Assembly (NCBI GenBank): GCA_950097015.1
Contig: CATNEN010000033.1
Span: 992,001-1,056,000 of the forward strand
Length of the DNA: 64,000 bases
Direction: 5' to 3'
DNA from: Macrostomum hystrix
Taxonomy: Eukaryota > Platyhelminthes > Macrostomidae
Shown here: positions 50,165-61,219 of the stretch, piece after piece
How positions within the stretch are numbered: the first letter of the stretch is position 1
How the letters are laid out: every line of letters starts with the position of its first letter
The notes under the pieces: model-generated
The model's database searches: none
Seen by the model: the letters and a program-made list of their open reading frames with translations, nothing else
Told to the model about the DNA's origin: nothing
Translations under genes and position numbers: made by a program

Positions 50165-50391
50165 TGTAGAGGATCAGAACTCTAGCATATATTTGTGGGT
50201 AGCTCTCTAGCTTGCGAGCAGAAAGTTAAACAACAAAACTCGCGCGACAAGTGCCTTCATCTAAGTCGCAACTGTGCGTCAGACTAAGGACCATAGACGA
50301 TAACTAAGTCAACAAGGGTTTGGGGGAAACAATGGCGATCAAGTGGCCTGGCAAAGTACTGGCCAAAATCTTCGCTTTTAGGTCCGCTACA
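50165..50391 (-). repeat. 5' LTR of the CsRn1-type element
   Basis: 227 bp; it should contain the element's promoter. Two substitutions separate it from the 3' LTR. Confidence 0.95.
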
Positions 50392-50395
50392 GGTT

Positions 50396-51945
50396 ACTAT
50401 ATATAAAATGCTACCAATTCAGACTTAAATACGCTACCATTAAGAGTTAAAAAGCTTCATATTGCATTAAATTATAAGAAAGGTTAATAGGCCTAACCAC
50501 TTTGATAACAGCAATTGGATATTAAATATTGTGTAACAATCCTATAACAATTTTGATAATAACAGTGGAACAGTAAAGATAGTATAAAGAAGTTCTAGGA
50601 CAACTTTGGTGACAGCAGTAGGATAAATTTAGCCCTTCAACATTAGCTTTACAACTAATTAACAATCAAAAACTAAAAAACGAATCTAGCTTTAACTTTA
50701 AATATGAAGTCCTGATAATATAAGAAATATGTATTGATATTTCGATATTTGACAGAGTTTGATTTCTTTAAATACAACTGAAAAATAGCCGCTTCAATTG
50801 TGTACAATCTACTAAGACTAGGCCTAGGACTCTACATACAACGAAACGCATAGACTAACTAAATTAAAAGCCAGTGCGCTATCTTTAGTTCATGCTCAAA
50901 TCGTTTCAGTAGTAGTATTAGCGCAGGCAAGATATCTGTGTAGGGCCTAGCTAATATTTTCAGATATTTTAAATAAGCTAAGCGGCAGATAGGCTAGCCA
51001 GGCCCATGCTACTATGCGCGGGCCAGAAAAAAACACAAAACTTAAAAAGGCGCTCTAGGTTTCGCACATAAGTAAACAATTACTAGGCCTACCTCACTTG
51101 CTTAGTAATTATGAACGCAGAATTACACAAAATATTCTACTAAAATTTCTAAAAAGTAAATAAAAATGAAAGAAATGACAGGGAACTAAAATCGTACTCT
51201 CGGCAAGTCTCCTGGCAGGTCAAGGTGCCAATTGAAGCCAATTTTTTTCTTTCTGATGTATTAAGTCAATCAATATTTGAAATATTTTCATGTTAATTGT
51301 TAAATGTTGAAAGTAGCAAACTAAATAGCTTATGTTATGTCGTGCTTGCTTAGCTAGATTATTACTCTTTTCCTGGTATCAGATTCCTAAACTTCCTAGG
51401 CCTAAATGGATACTGATGCTTGAAACTCATATTCATAACTTGTAATTTAGTTTTTTACTTTGGCCTCATTGTCATTTTCAATATGCTAAAATTTAATATT
51501 CTAATTACAATTGGCATTGGTAGATTGCTATTTAGGCTTTAGAAGTTTATTACAATAGGGCCTCCCTATTGTAGGGAGCATTTTCCAAAGCTCCCTACAA
51601 TAGGCCCTAGGGAGTTTTAGAAATTTACAACAAATGGTCAGGCCTTATTAATATTACATTATGTCAAGTTAAACAAAGTTTGTTTATTAAAATACAAATT
51701 GTTAAGTGCAAAGGTAATTTCTTTTCTTAAGGCCTATATTTTTCTGTATGATTATATTGAATGCTTAGCAATAGGCTACAAATCATTATAATTTAGGTCA
51801 ACTAACACAGTACCTGGACACTTCGTCATCTTACAACTTTGTCATCCAGATGACAATCTGTCCAATATCTCAGAGGGTGGATGACGAAGTGACTTAGACT
51901 TGTGGACACTTCGTCATCTATAAAATAAAAGTTTTCAAAGTTAGA
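50396..51945. other. Intergenic DNA, no gene seen
   Basis: AT-rich. At 51812-51920 the motif GGACACTTCGTCATC occurs twice in direct order, with GATGACGAAGTG inverted between the copies, so the transcript could fold. Confidence 0.45.
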
Positions 51946-51949
51946 GCCT

Positions 51950-52458
51950 GCTGCAGCCCCCGCCGAGCCTGCTGCAGCCCAGCCCGCCAAGCCTGCTGCA
52001 GCCCAGCTACCAGCAGTGCAGCAACCAGTGGAGCCAGATGTATATCAGATCCGGGCTGAACTGTACACTGCTAATGTGGGTCAATTCCAGGAGCCACAAA
52101 GACTTCAAGAGAGCAAACTCAAGTGGCCGAGACCAGTGCCTCAGCAGTTTCCTGTGGGTCTCCAGGAGGAGACAGTTTACTTCCGTATTGCCAGTGGAAC
52201 GAATGAAGGGAAAGATGCAGTGGTGCATCATTCAGACTGGGGGGATTTTGTGATGGGATTTAACTAGGCCTATGAAAAAATGGCAAGCGTAATTACCATT
52301 GCACTGGCCGTAATTCCAGGTTCAAATGCTGCACCATAGCCATTGAACACCAGGGCCAATTTTGCAGTGGGCAATCGGCGCACACCTGCGAGCCACACAT
52401 TCATGAGGGCGTGAAGAGGAAGATGCTGGTGGAGCTGAAGACAGAGGCAAAAAATTAA
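51950..52458 (+). pseudogene. Broken FLYWCH-type zinc-finger sequence
   Basis: Two coding-like blocks in different frames. 51950-52267 reads an EPAAAPAEPAAAQPAKPAAA repeat, then a polar stretch ending GDFVMGFN and a stop. 52285-52458 reads NYHCTGRNSRFKCCTIAIEH and SAHTCEPHIHEG before TAA, with the Cys/His spacing of FLYWCH fingers. A frame change and stop separate them and no splice signals explain it. FLYWCH fingers are common in MULE-type transposons and their relics. It may be a decayed transposon gene or a pseudogene. Confidence 0.45.
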
Positions 52459-53716
52459 TTTTGTGAACCTAGCTATCTATAAAAGTATATCCAGTCATTA
52501 AATTTTAAACAAATACTATATTATGCAGCTTCAAACTTTCATTTGACATTTATAAAATGTTTAGCTTTTATTGCATTGTAAAAATATAGCAAGTTATATC
52601 ATTTGTCTTCATAGACTCAGGGAGCTATTGTGTAAATTTTTAAAACTAGTTAGGCCTAGTGACTTACTAGTCAGCTAGCGAATGACATGTTTGGACATGG
52701 ACATACATTTTTGTATTATAAGTAGTAAGCTATAGAAATAGCAAATCACTTAAAATTATGTTTATATCTTCCTTAATAGTATTAAATGTTTTTTTAAATG
52801 TTATCTTATTTTTGAAGAGCACCTAGCAAGTGAATCTAAAAAAGGAAGCAAAAATAGTCTTAGTTTTAGCTAATACTACTACTAATTTTTGTAGTTCTTA
52901 GCAAACTTTTTGTTCAAAAAATAGTAAAAAAACTATATTACAACCACAAAGTTATTCTTTATTTGTACTAGTTTGTGAGTATGTACTTTAAGGAAATTAC
53001 ATTTACTAGCTATCCATTAAGCTGCTCTAAACTTATGTGGTGACAATGTCTAGTATGAAATATTATTATATATTGTAAGTCATTTAGCTGTTGCTAGAAA
53101 AATATGTCATGATATTGGGTTGGTTATTGCTTAGCAAGGCAGTAGTTCCTACTTTTTTGCAATACTGGGAATTAAGTAGTTACTGATGGACATTTTAAAT
53201 AGTTATATGGAAATTTCTCTCTCAAGTTAATAGTATCTTGTTGACTTTCAAAACAAATGCACTCATTAGTCTTTGCTGTTAGAGCCCATGATTGTATAGA
53301 AGTAAGACTGACAGCATATTTACACCTAAAGGCATTATTGTCAAAGCATCAACATTTTTACAACAGTGTAGAGCTTATACTTAGTGTAATATATCAGGGT
53401 AGTTATGTAAGCTATAGATATAGGAACATACTTGCATAGCTATATTTTAACCTAGCCCTAGGTTTTGCTCTCAATAGCTTCATACACTGGATACTCCCAT
53501 GATTGTAGGATTTAGCCATAGCTATTATGTGGCAGTGTACAGTAATTAATTTTTTCCTATTATTATTGTGATCCAGCTATTTTATCAGTAAACATAATTT
53601 TTACTTCATCTTAGACCAACAAACAAATAAAACATAAATGAAATACAACCAATAGACCTTAAGATAAAGTAAATTCACAAGAAAATTCTCACACCTAATT
53701 TTATTTACATTTCCAG
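52459..53716. other. AT-rich DNA upstream of the first DCUN1D exon seen
   Basis: No supported gene. The short first coding exon of DCUN1D (probably little more than the start codon) should lie here or further left but could not be located. Confidence 0.45.
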
Positions 53717-55680
53717 AACCGACTTCGGCGAGAGCAGCGCGAGCTCGTACAGCGATTCGTGCAATGCACGGAGGCGCAGGAGCCGGTAGCTCTGATTTGT
53801 CTAAGCCAGAATGCCTGGCGGCTAGAGGCTGCTGTTGACGATTATTATAGCAGTCCAGCTAAGTATGACAACCGGCCAGCGGTGGACTCCAGAAAGGTGG
53901 CCTCACTTTTTAATACTTATCGATCTCTGGTGAGTGACACAGATTTGAATAGCTTGATTCATGATTTCGTATGTTATTCGCCATTTCTACCAGATCCTCA
54001 TCATCATTTGTAAAAGACTAGCAGAAGAAGACATTGGGAGAAGACTAGCAGAAGAAGACATTGGGAGAAGACTAGGAGAAGAAGACATTGGGAGGACTAG
54101 GAGAGAAGACATTGGGAGAATACTAGGAGAAGAAGACATTGGGAGAAGACTAGGAGAAGAAGGCATTGGGAGAAGACTAGAAGAAGAAGACATTGGGAGA
54201 AGACTAGGAGAAGAAGACATTGGGAGAAGACTAGGAGAAGAAGACATTGGGAGAAGACTAGGAGAAGAAGACACCCAGATCATCATCCTCATGTGTTGCG
54301 CCGCCATTTCCCCCAGATCCTCATCCTCATGTGTTAATTCACCATTTCTCCCTGATCCTCAGCATTGCGAATTACGAGTAGTTTTACCTCTGCTTGTCTG
54401 TTTAGGACGATCCCGATCGAATCGCAGCCACCGGCGTTTGTCGCCTCCTTGAGGACCTGCGCATCGACCCGGTGTCCCTGACCACCCTGGTGCTGGCCTG
54501 GAAGCTGCAAGCCAGCGTTCAGGGAGAGTTCACGCGCGCTGAATTCGTCACCGGCCTCGGTCGACTCGGAGCCGACAGCCTCGACAAGCTGCGATCCCGA
54601 CTGGCTCAGACAGAGCGGGCGCTGGTCCAGGATGTCAGCCAGCTCCGAGACCTGCACGCCTTCACCTTCGACTTCGCCAGGGAGTCGCGCGACTCTAAAG
54701 TCTTGCGTGAGCTTGTGGGATCGGACTCCGAATCTAGGGATCCCCCTGATCCCGATTCTAGGGATCCCCCTGATCCCGATTCTAGGGATCCCCCTGATCC
54801 CGATTCTAGGGATCCCCCTGATCCCGATTCTAGGGATCCCCCTGATCCCGATTCTAGGGATCCCCCTGATCCCGATTCTAGGGATCCCCCTGATCCCGAT
54901 TCTAGGGATCCCTCTGATCCCGATTCTAGGGATCCCCCTGATCCCGATTCTAGGGATCCCCTGATCCTGATTCTAGGGATCCCCCTGATCCCGATTCTAG
55001 GGATCCCCTGATCCCGATTCTAGGGATCCCCCTGATCCCGATTCTAGGGATCCCCTGATCCCGATTCTAGAGATCTCTCTGATCCCGATTCTAGGGAAAC
55101 ACCAGATTCCCATTCTATGGAAACCCCAGATTCCCATTCTAGGGAAACCCCAGATTCCCTTTCTAGGGAAACCCCAGATTCCCTTTCTAGGGAAACCCCA
55201 GATTCCCATTCTAGGGAAACCCCAGATTCCCATTCTAGGGAAACCCCAGATTCCCATTCTAGGGATGGTTCCTTGGATCTATTCTTGGGTGTCAAGAACT
55301 GGATACTCTTTGATATTCCAATTACTTCTCAGTTTCTCGTTTTTCCCTTCGCTTTTGTCCACAGCCATCGAAACGGCCATCCCCTACTGGAAGCTGCTGC
55401 TTGAAGGCGGGCCCTTCAGCCACATGCTTGAGCCCTGGTTTCGCTTCCTGAAGGAGGCCAAAGTGCGCGGAGTGTCCCGCGACACCTGGAACCTGTTCTT
55501 CGACTTCATCAGCAATCCGGACAATCTGGCCGACTATGATCCCAATGGTAATGCCATTATTTAGACATGTCGTTGCCGTCCTAGCATTGCTCATATTGCC
55601 AACTGCTCTCGATTCCAGGCGCCTGGCCGTCACTAATAGACGACTTTGTGGACTTCCTGAAGCCGAAGCTCATTGAGTAG
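53717..55680 (+). CDS. DCUN1D1: DCN1-like protein, cullin neddylation co-E3 (four exons, start exon missing)
   Basis: Exons 53717-53929, 54406-54706, 55365-55547 and 55619-55680 join in frame to 252 residues. The N-terminus has a UBA-like domain (VALICLSQNAWRLEAAVDDY). The PONY domain follows (LVLAWKLQASVQGEFTRAEF, FTFDFARES, AIPYWKLLLEGGPF, DTWNLFFDFI). The DAD patch that contacts cullins is intact near the end (GAWPSLIDDFVDFLKP). DCN1 proteins bind UBC12 and cullins and promote NEDD8 transfer, activating cullin-RING ligases. In human DCUN1D1 the protein begins MNKLKSSQ; here the exon begins NRLRREQ directly after a CAG acceptor, so the Met is in an upstream exon. Assignment within DCUN1D1/2 is by length and the UBA domain. 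Confidence 0.9.
53970..54365. repeat. 27-bp tandem array framed by a second repeat, in DCUN1D intron 1
   Basis: At 54014-54275 about ten copies of AAGACATTGGGAGAAGACTA plus GGAGAAG. On both sides lies another unit, CGCCATTTCTACCAGATCCT at 53980 and CGCCATTTCCCCCAGATCCT at 54301, with a third copy (CACCATTTCTCCCTGATCCT) at 54343. The 27-bp array seems to have expanded inside an older short duplication. Confidence 0.9.
54724..55265. repeat. Two adjoining tandem arrays, 23- and 24-bp units, in DCUN1D intron 2
   Basis: 54724-55085 consists of GATCCCCCTGATCCCGATTC plus TAG (23 bp, some copies 22). 55086-55265 consists of GAAACCCCAGATTCCCATTC plus TAGG (24 bp). Both share the ATTCyyATTCTAGGGA-type junction, so the second array probably derives from the first. 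Confidence 0.93.
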
Positions 55681-56075
55681 GGCGCGACTTGGACAGTTCT
55701 TGAACTATTCTAATCTGTCTGCATTGTGAACGCTCTCTCATTGTTTCTATGCTTGTCTCAGTCATATTTAGTTGTCAATTTCTTGCATGAAAATGTGTCG
55801 CTAAACTGCAAATGTTAGGTAGAACAGGTTATCATAGCATATAATGCACTAATTATCTATAAATACCGACCATTTTTCAAGGCTGTGCCGGGATCGGGCA
55901 TGTTAGTCCGAGCATCTCAAGCTGCTCTAATCCTGAGTGCCGCTTTCAATTCGCTAGCTTTCCTTATCGAGTTTGTTATTTGCTCTGTTCTGTGCAATAG
56001 CTAGGCCAGCGTCCTGCGTGCTTGTGAACTGTTTTTATTGGTTTTAGTTAAGCTAGCAGTTGTAAGAGAAGCAAC

Positions 56076-56081
56076 AATAAA
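56076..56081 (+). terminator. Candidate polyadenylation signal for DCUN1D
   Basis: AATAAA lies about 400 bp after the DCUN1D stop codon, within ordinary-looking 3' UTR sequence and before the large 31-bp array. Confidence 0.45.
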
Positions 56082-56275
56082 GGATGTGCAAAAGTGCACA
56101 CTATGCATGGGAGAGCCCGTTTTTAATTGTTTGTTGCTGCTTGCTGTTAAGAATATAATGCGTTTTAAAACAAAATGAACTGTCTGTATGGCAACTCGTT
56201 CATGCCTCTTGTTTTTTAGAACTTTACAAACAATCCAAGGATTCTCAACAATAAACATTTACAAATGTAATATTC

Positions 56276-59200
56276 TGAGAATTTAGCTTGTCAAAATGAT
56301 AAACCACACAGATTTTGATTCTCAAAATGATAGACGACACAGATTTAGATTCTCAAAATGATAGACCACACAGATTTAGATTCTCATAATGATAGACCAC
56401 ACAGATTTAGATTCTCATAATGATAGACCACACAGATTTAGATTCTCAAAATGATAGACCACACAGATTTAGATTCTCATAATGATAGACCACACAGATT
56501 TAGATTCTCAAAATGATAGACCACACAGATTTAGATTCTCAAAATGATAGACCACGCAGATTTTGATTCTCATAATGATAGACCACACAGATTTAGATTC
56601 TCAAAATGATAGACCACACAGATTTAGATTCTCATAATGATAGACCACACAGATTTAGATTCTCAAAATGATAGACCACACAGATTTAGATTCTCATAAT
56701 GATAGACCACACAGATTTAGATTCTCAAAATGATAGACCACACAGATTTAGATTCTCATAATGATAGACCACACAGATTTAGATTCTCAAAATGATAGAC
56801 CACACAGATTTAGATTCTCAACATGATAGACCACACAGATTTAGATTCTCAAAATGATAGACCACACAGATTTAGATTCTCATAATGATAGACCACACAG
56901 ATTTAGATTCTCAAAATGATAGACCACACAGATTTAGATTCTCATAATGATAGACCACACAGATTTAGATTCTCAAAATGATAGACCACACAGATTTAGA
57001 TTCTCAAAATGATAGACCACGCAGATTTTGATTCTCAAAATGATAGACCACACAGATTTAGATTCTCAAAATGATAGACCACGCAGATTTTGATTCTCAA
57101 AATGATAGACCACACAGATTTAGATTCTCAAAATGATAGACCACGCATATTTTGATTCTCAAAATGATAGACCACACAGATTTAGATTCTCAAAATGATA
57201 GACCACGCAGATTTTGATTCTCAAAATGATAAACCACGCAGATTTAGATTCTCAAAATGATAGACCACGCAGATTTTGATTCTCAAAATGATAGACCACA
57301 CAGATTTAGATTCTCAAAATGATAGACCACGCAGATTTTGATTCTCAAAATGATAGACCACACAGATTTAGATTCTCAAAATGATAGACCACGCAGATTT
57401 TGATTCTCAAAATGATAAACCACGCAGATTTAGATTCTCAAAATGATAAACCACACAGATTTAGATTCTCAAAATGATAGACCACGCAGATTTTGATTCT
57501 CAAAATGATAAACCACGCAGATTTAGATTCTCAAAATGATAAACCACACAGATTTAGATTCTCATAATGATAAACCACACAGATTTAGATTCTCAAAATG
57601 ATAGACCACGCAGATTTTGATTCTCAAAATGATAGACCACACAGATTTAGATTCTCAAAATGATAGACCACGCAGATTTTGATTCTCAAAATGATAAACC
57701 ACGCAGATTTAGATTCTCAAAATGATAAACCACACAGATTTAGATTCTCATAATGATAGACCACACAGATTTAGATTCTCAAAATGATAGACCACGCAGA
57801 TTTTGATTCTCAAAATGATAAACCACGCAGATTTAGATTCTCAAAATGATAAACCACACAGATTTAGATTCTCAAAATGATAGACCACGCAGATTTTGAT
57901 TCTCAAAATGATAGACCACACAGATTTAGATTCTCAAAATGATAGACCACGCAGATTTTGATTCTCAAAATGATAAACCACGCAGATTTAGATTCTCAAA
58001 ATGATAAACCACACAGATTTAGATTCTCAAAATGATAGACCACGCAGATTTTAATTCTCAAAATGATAGACCACACAGATTTAGATTCTCAAAATGATAG
58101 ACCACGCAGATTTTGATTCTCAAAATGATAAACCACGCAGATTTAGATTCTCAAAATGATAAACCACACAGATTTAGATTCTCATAATGATAAACCACAC
58201 AGATTTAGATTCTCAAAATGATAGACCACGCAGATTTTGATTCTCAAAATGATAGACCACACAGATTTAGATTCTCAAAATGATAGACCACGCAGATTTT
58301 GATTCTCAAAATGATAAACCACGCAGATTTAGATTCTCAAAATGATAAACCACACAGATTTAGATTCTCATAATGATAGACCACACAGATTTAGATTCTC
58401 AAAATGATAGACCACGCAGATTTTGATTCTCAAAATGATAAACCACGCAGATTTAGATTCTCAAAATGATAAACCACACAGATTTAGATTCTCAAAATGA
58501 TAGACCACGCAGATTTTGATTCTCAAAATGATAGACCACGCAGATTTTGATTCTCAAAATGATAGACCACACAGATTTAGATTCTCAAAATGATAGACCA
58601 CGCAGATTTTGATTCTCAAAATGATAAACCACGCAGATTTAGATTCTCAAAATGATAAACCACACAGATTTAGATTCTCAAAATGATAGACCACGCAGAT
58701 TTTGATTCTCAAAATGATAGACCACACAGATTTAGATTCTCAAAATGATAGACCACGCAGATTTTGATTCTCAAAATGATAAACCACGCAGATTTAGATT
58801 CTCAAAATGATAGACCACACAGATTTAGATTCTCATAATGATAGACCACACAGATTTAGATTCTCAAAATGATAGACCACACAGATTTAGATTCTCATAA
58901 TGATAGACCACACAGATTTAGATTCTCAAAATAATAAACCACAGATTTAGATTCTCAAAATGATAGACCACACAGATTTAGATTCTCAAAATGATAGACC
59001 ACACAGATTTAGATTCTCATAATGATAGACCACACATATTTTGATTCTCAAAATAATAAACCACAGGTTTAGATTCTCAAAATGATAGACCACACAGATT
59101 TAGATTCTCATAATGATAGACCACACAGATTTAGATTCTCAAAATAATAAACCACAGATTTAGATTCTCAAAATGATAGACCACACAGATTTAGATTCTC

Positions 59201-60118
59201 AAAATGATAGACCACACAGATTTAGATTCTCAAAATGATAGACCACACAGATTTAGATTCTCAACATGATAGACCACACAGATTTAGATTCTCAAAATAA
59301 TAAACCACAGATTTAAATTCTCATAATGATAGACCACACAGATTTAGATTCTCAAAATGATAGACCACACAGATTTAGATTCTCAAAATGATAGACCACA
59401 CAGATTTAGATTCTCAAAATGATAAACCAAACAGATTTAGATTCTCAAAATGATAAACCACAGATTTAGATTCTCAAAATGATAGACCACACAGATTTAG
59501 ATTCTCAACATGATAGACCACACAGATTTAGATTCTCAAAATAATAAACCACAGATTTAGATTCTCATAATGATAGACCACACAGATTTAGATTCTCAAA
59601 ATGATAGACCACACAGATTTAGATTCTCAAAATGATAGACCACAGATTTAGATTCTCAAAATGATAGACCACACAGATTTAGATTCTCAAAATGATAGAC
59701 CACACAGATTTAGATTCTCAAAATGATAGACCACACAGATTTAGATTCTCAAAATGATAGACCACACAGATTTAGATTCTCATAATGATAGACCACACAG
59801 ATTTAGATTCTCAAAATGATAGACCACACAGATTTAGATTCTCAAAATGATAGACCACACAGATTTAGATTCTCAAAATGATAGACCACGCAGATTTAGA
59901 TTCTCAAAATGATAAACCACAGATTTAGATTCTCAAAATGATAGACCACACAGATTTAGATTCTCAACATGATAGACCACACAGATTTAGATTCTCAAAA
60001 TAATAAACCACAGGTTTAGATTCTCAAAATGATAAACCACACAGATTTATATTCTCAAAATGATAGACCACACAGATTTAGATTCTCAAAATGATAGACC
60101 ACACAGATTTAGATTCGC
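56276..60118. repeat. Satellite array, 31-bp unit (about 124 copies)
   Basis: Units of 31 bp (GATTCTCAAAATGATAGACC then ACACAGATTTA). Variants are cgcag/cacag, tttag/ttttg, gataga/gataaa, caaaa/cataa, plus a 2-bp-shorter CCACAGATTTAG form restricted to 58940 onward. Variants are clustered by region. The block 57541-57918 recurs without a visible difference at 58161-58538, a 620-bp (20-unit) duplication. Decayed copies trail off to about 60260. Confidence 0.97.
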
Positions 60119-61219
60119 AATAGAATAGATCAGAGAGATTTAGATGATTGATGTGATGGATATGAGAAATGTACTCGTATATTATGGACATGACAGAACT
60201 GAGAGATTTAGACTATCGACATGACATCTGAGAGATTTAGACTATCGTCATGATTGATTGATCTGACCGATCTAGCTCCTTGACAAAATCTATGTAATTT
60301 GTTGTTTGAATTGAAAATTCAGATCATTTTCGGACTATATATAACTAAATGGTAGACGTTTCTAACCGCCCTCGACGTCATGAATACGTAATTTACGTAT
60401 ACGAATTAAAATTTTGTGAGAAAAAACAATCAGTTAAAAAATTTTCTGTGTCAACAAGAAAAGCAGGACTATCGCATGACTAGCATAGACAGTGTCTGTG
60501 CAACTAAAATTAGGATATAAATTCTGCATTTACACCAGGTCTATTTTTAATTCTCAAGTCAAGTGATTAAAAATAAGTCAACACAGCATTAGTCCTTGTT
60601 TGTGTACTTTTAGGGCTTATTGGAAGAGTTACGAACCATTTGAAAGGCCCACGTACGTTCCCCCTATGAGTTTTTAGCAGCAATGATTGTAAACCAAAGT
60701 ACTGTACTTGTACGAGCTGGTAATAACGAAACTGCAGATAAAGTACATCAAACAACTCTGCGTGCACAAGTTATTTCTCCTAAGACCTACTCTTTCGACT
60801 TACTAAACGTCCTTGACTTTAAGCATAAGAAATGTTTATGGGGTGTAAATACGAGTACTTTTACGATTGCAGGGAATCGAGTACTTTGAAGAACGTACTT
60901 GAGCAGAGGTACTACCAAAGTACATGCTCCTTCCAATTCAACTCATAGCATAATGACAACCCAGCTGCTTGTATGGCAACCGGGCGTCAAGCTAGAAAGC
61001 ATGTCGCTGGCTAGTGCGTACAATGGAGCAGAGCTTCTCACGGTGGTAGGAAGCAGGGAAGGGAGTTGTTGCTGGGGGTGGGGCGGGCTGACAGCACTTG
61101 CAAATGAGCCAGCACTCAGGCCAAAATCTCTGGACAGGCGCAACCCCCTCCGCTAGTGTACAGTATTGTAGCTTTATACCCTGCAGAATAAGGCTGGTAG
61201 AAGGCTGGGGACTGCAGCC
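60119..61219. other. Upstream region of the HERC-like gene
   Basis: Decayed copies of the 31-bp unit to about 60260, then AT-rich DNA. Around 60840-60930 the short word GTACTT/AAGTAC recurs (six or more times), as it also does in the receptor-gene intron at 335-415. No coding region supported. Confidence 0.45.

Larger units (their letters stand above)
46033..50391 (-). mobile_element. Full-length Ty3/gypsy LTR retrotransposon, CsRn1 branch
   Basis: 4359 bp, transcribed on the minus strand. It has two 227-bp LTRs differing at two positions, a GGTT duplication on both sides (46029-46032 and 50392-50395), a primer-binding site, gag, pol, and a purine-rich tract before the 3' LTR. There is no env-like ORF. 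The CHCC zinc knuckle in gag and the tRNA-Trp-like primer site are known marks of the CsRn1/Kabuki branch described from trematodes and insects. Uninterrupted ORFs and near-identical LTRs indicate a recent insertion. Confidence 0.95.

Noticed and set aside
46033-50391. Endogenous retrovirus with an envelope gene
   Set aside because: Pol ends about 20 bp before the 3' LTR and no env-like ORF exists; it is an LTR retrotransposon.
53961-54452. Plus-strand ORF with an EEDIGRRLG repeat
   Set aside because: It is the 27-bp array in DCUN1D intron 1; flanking donor and acceptor remove it and the UBA-PONY junction is correct without it.
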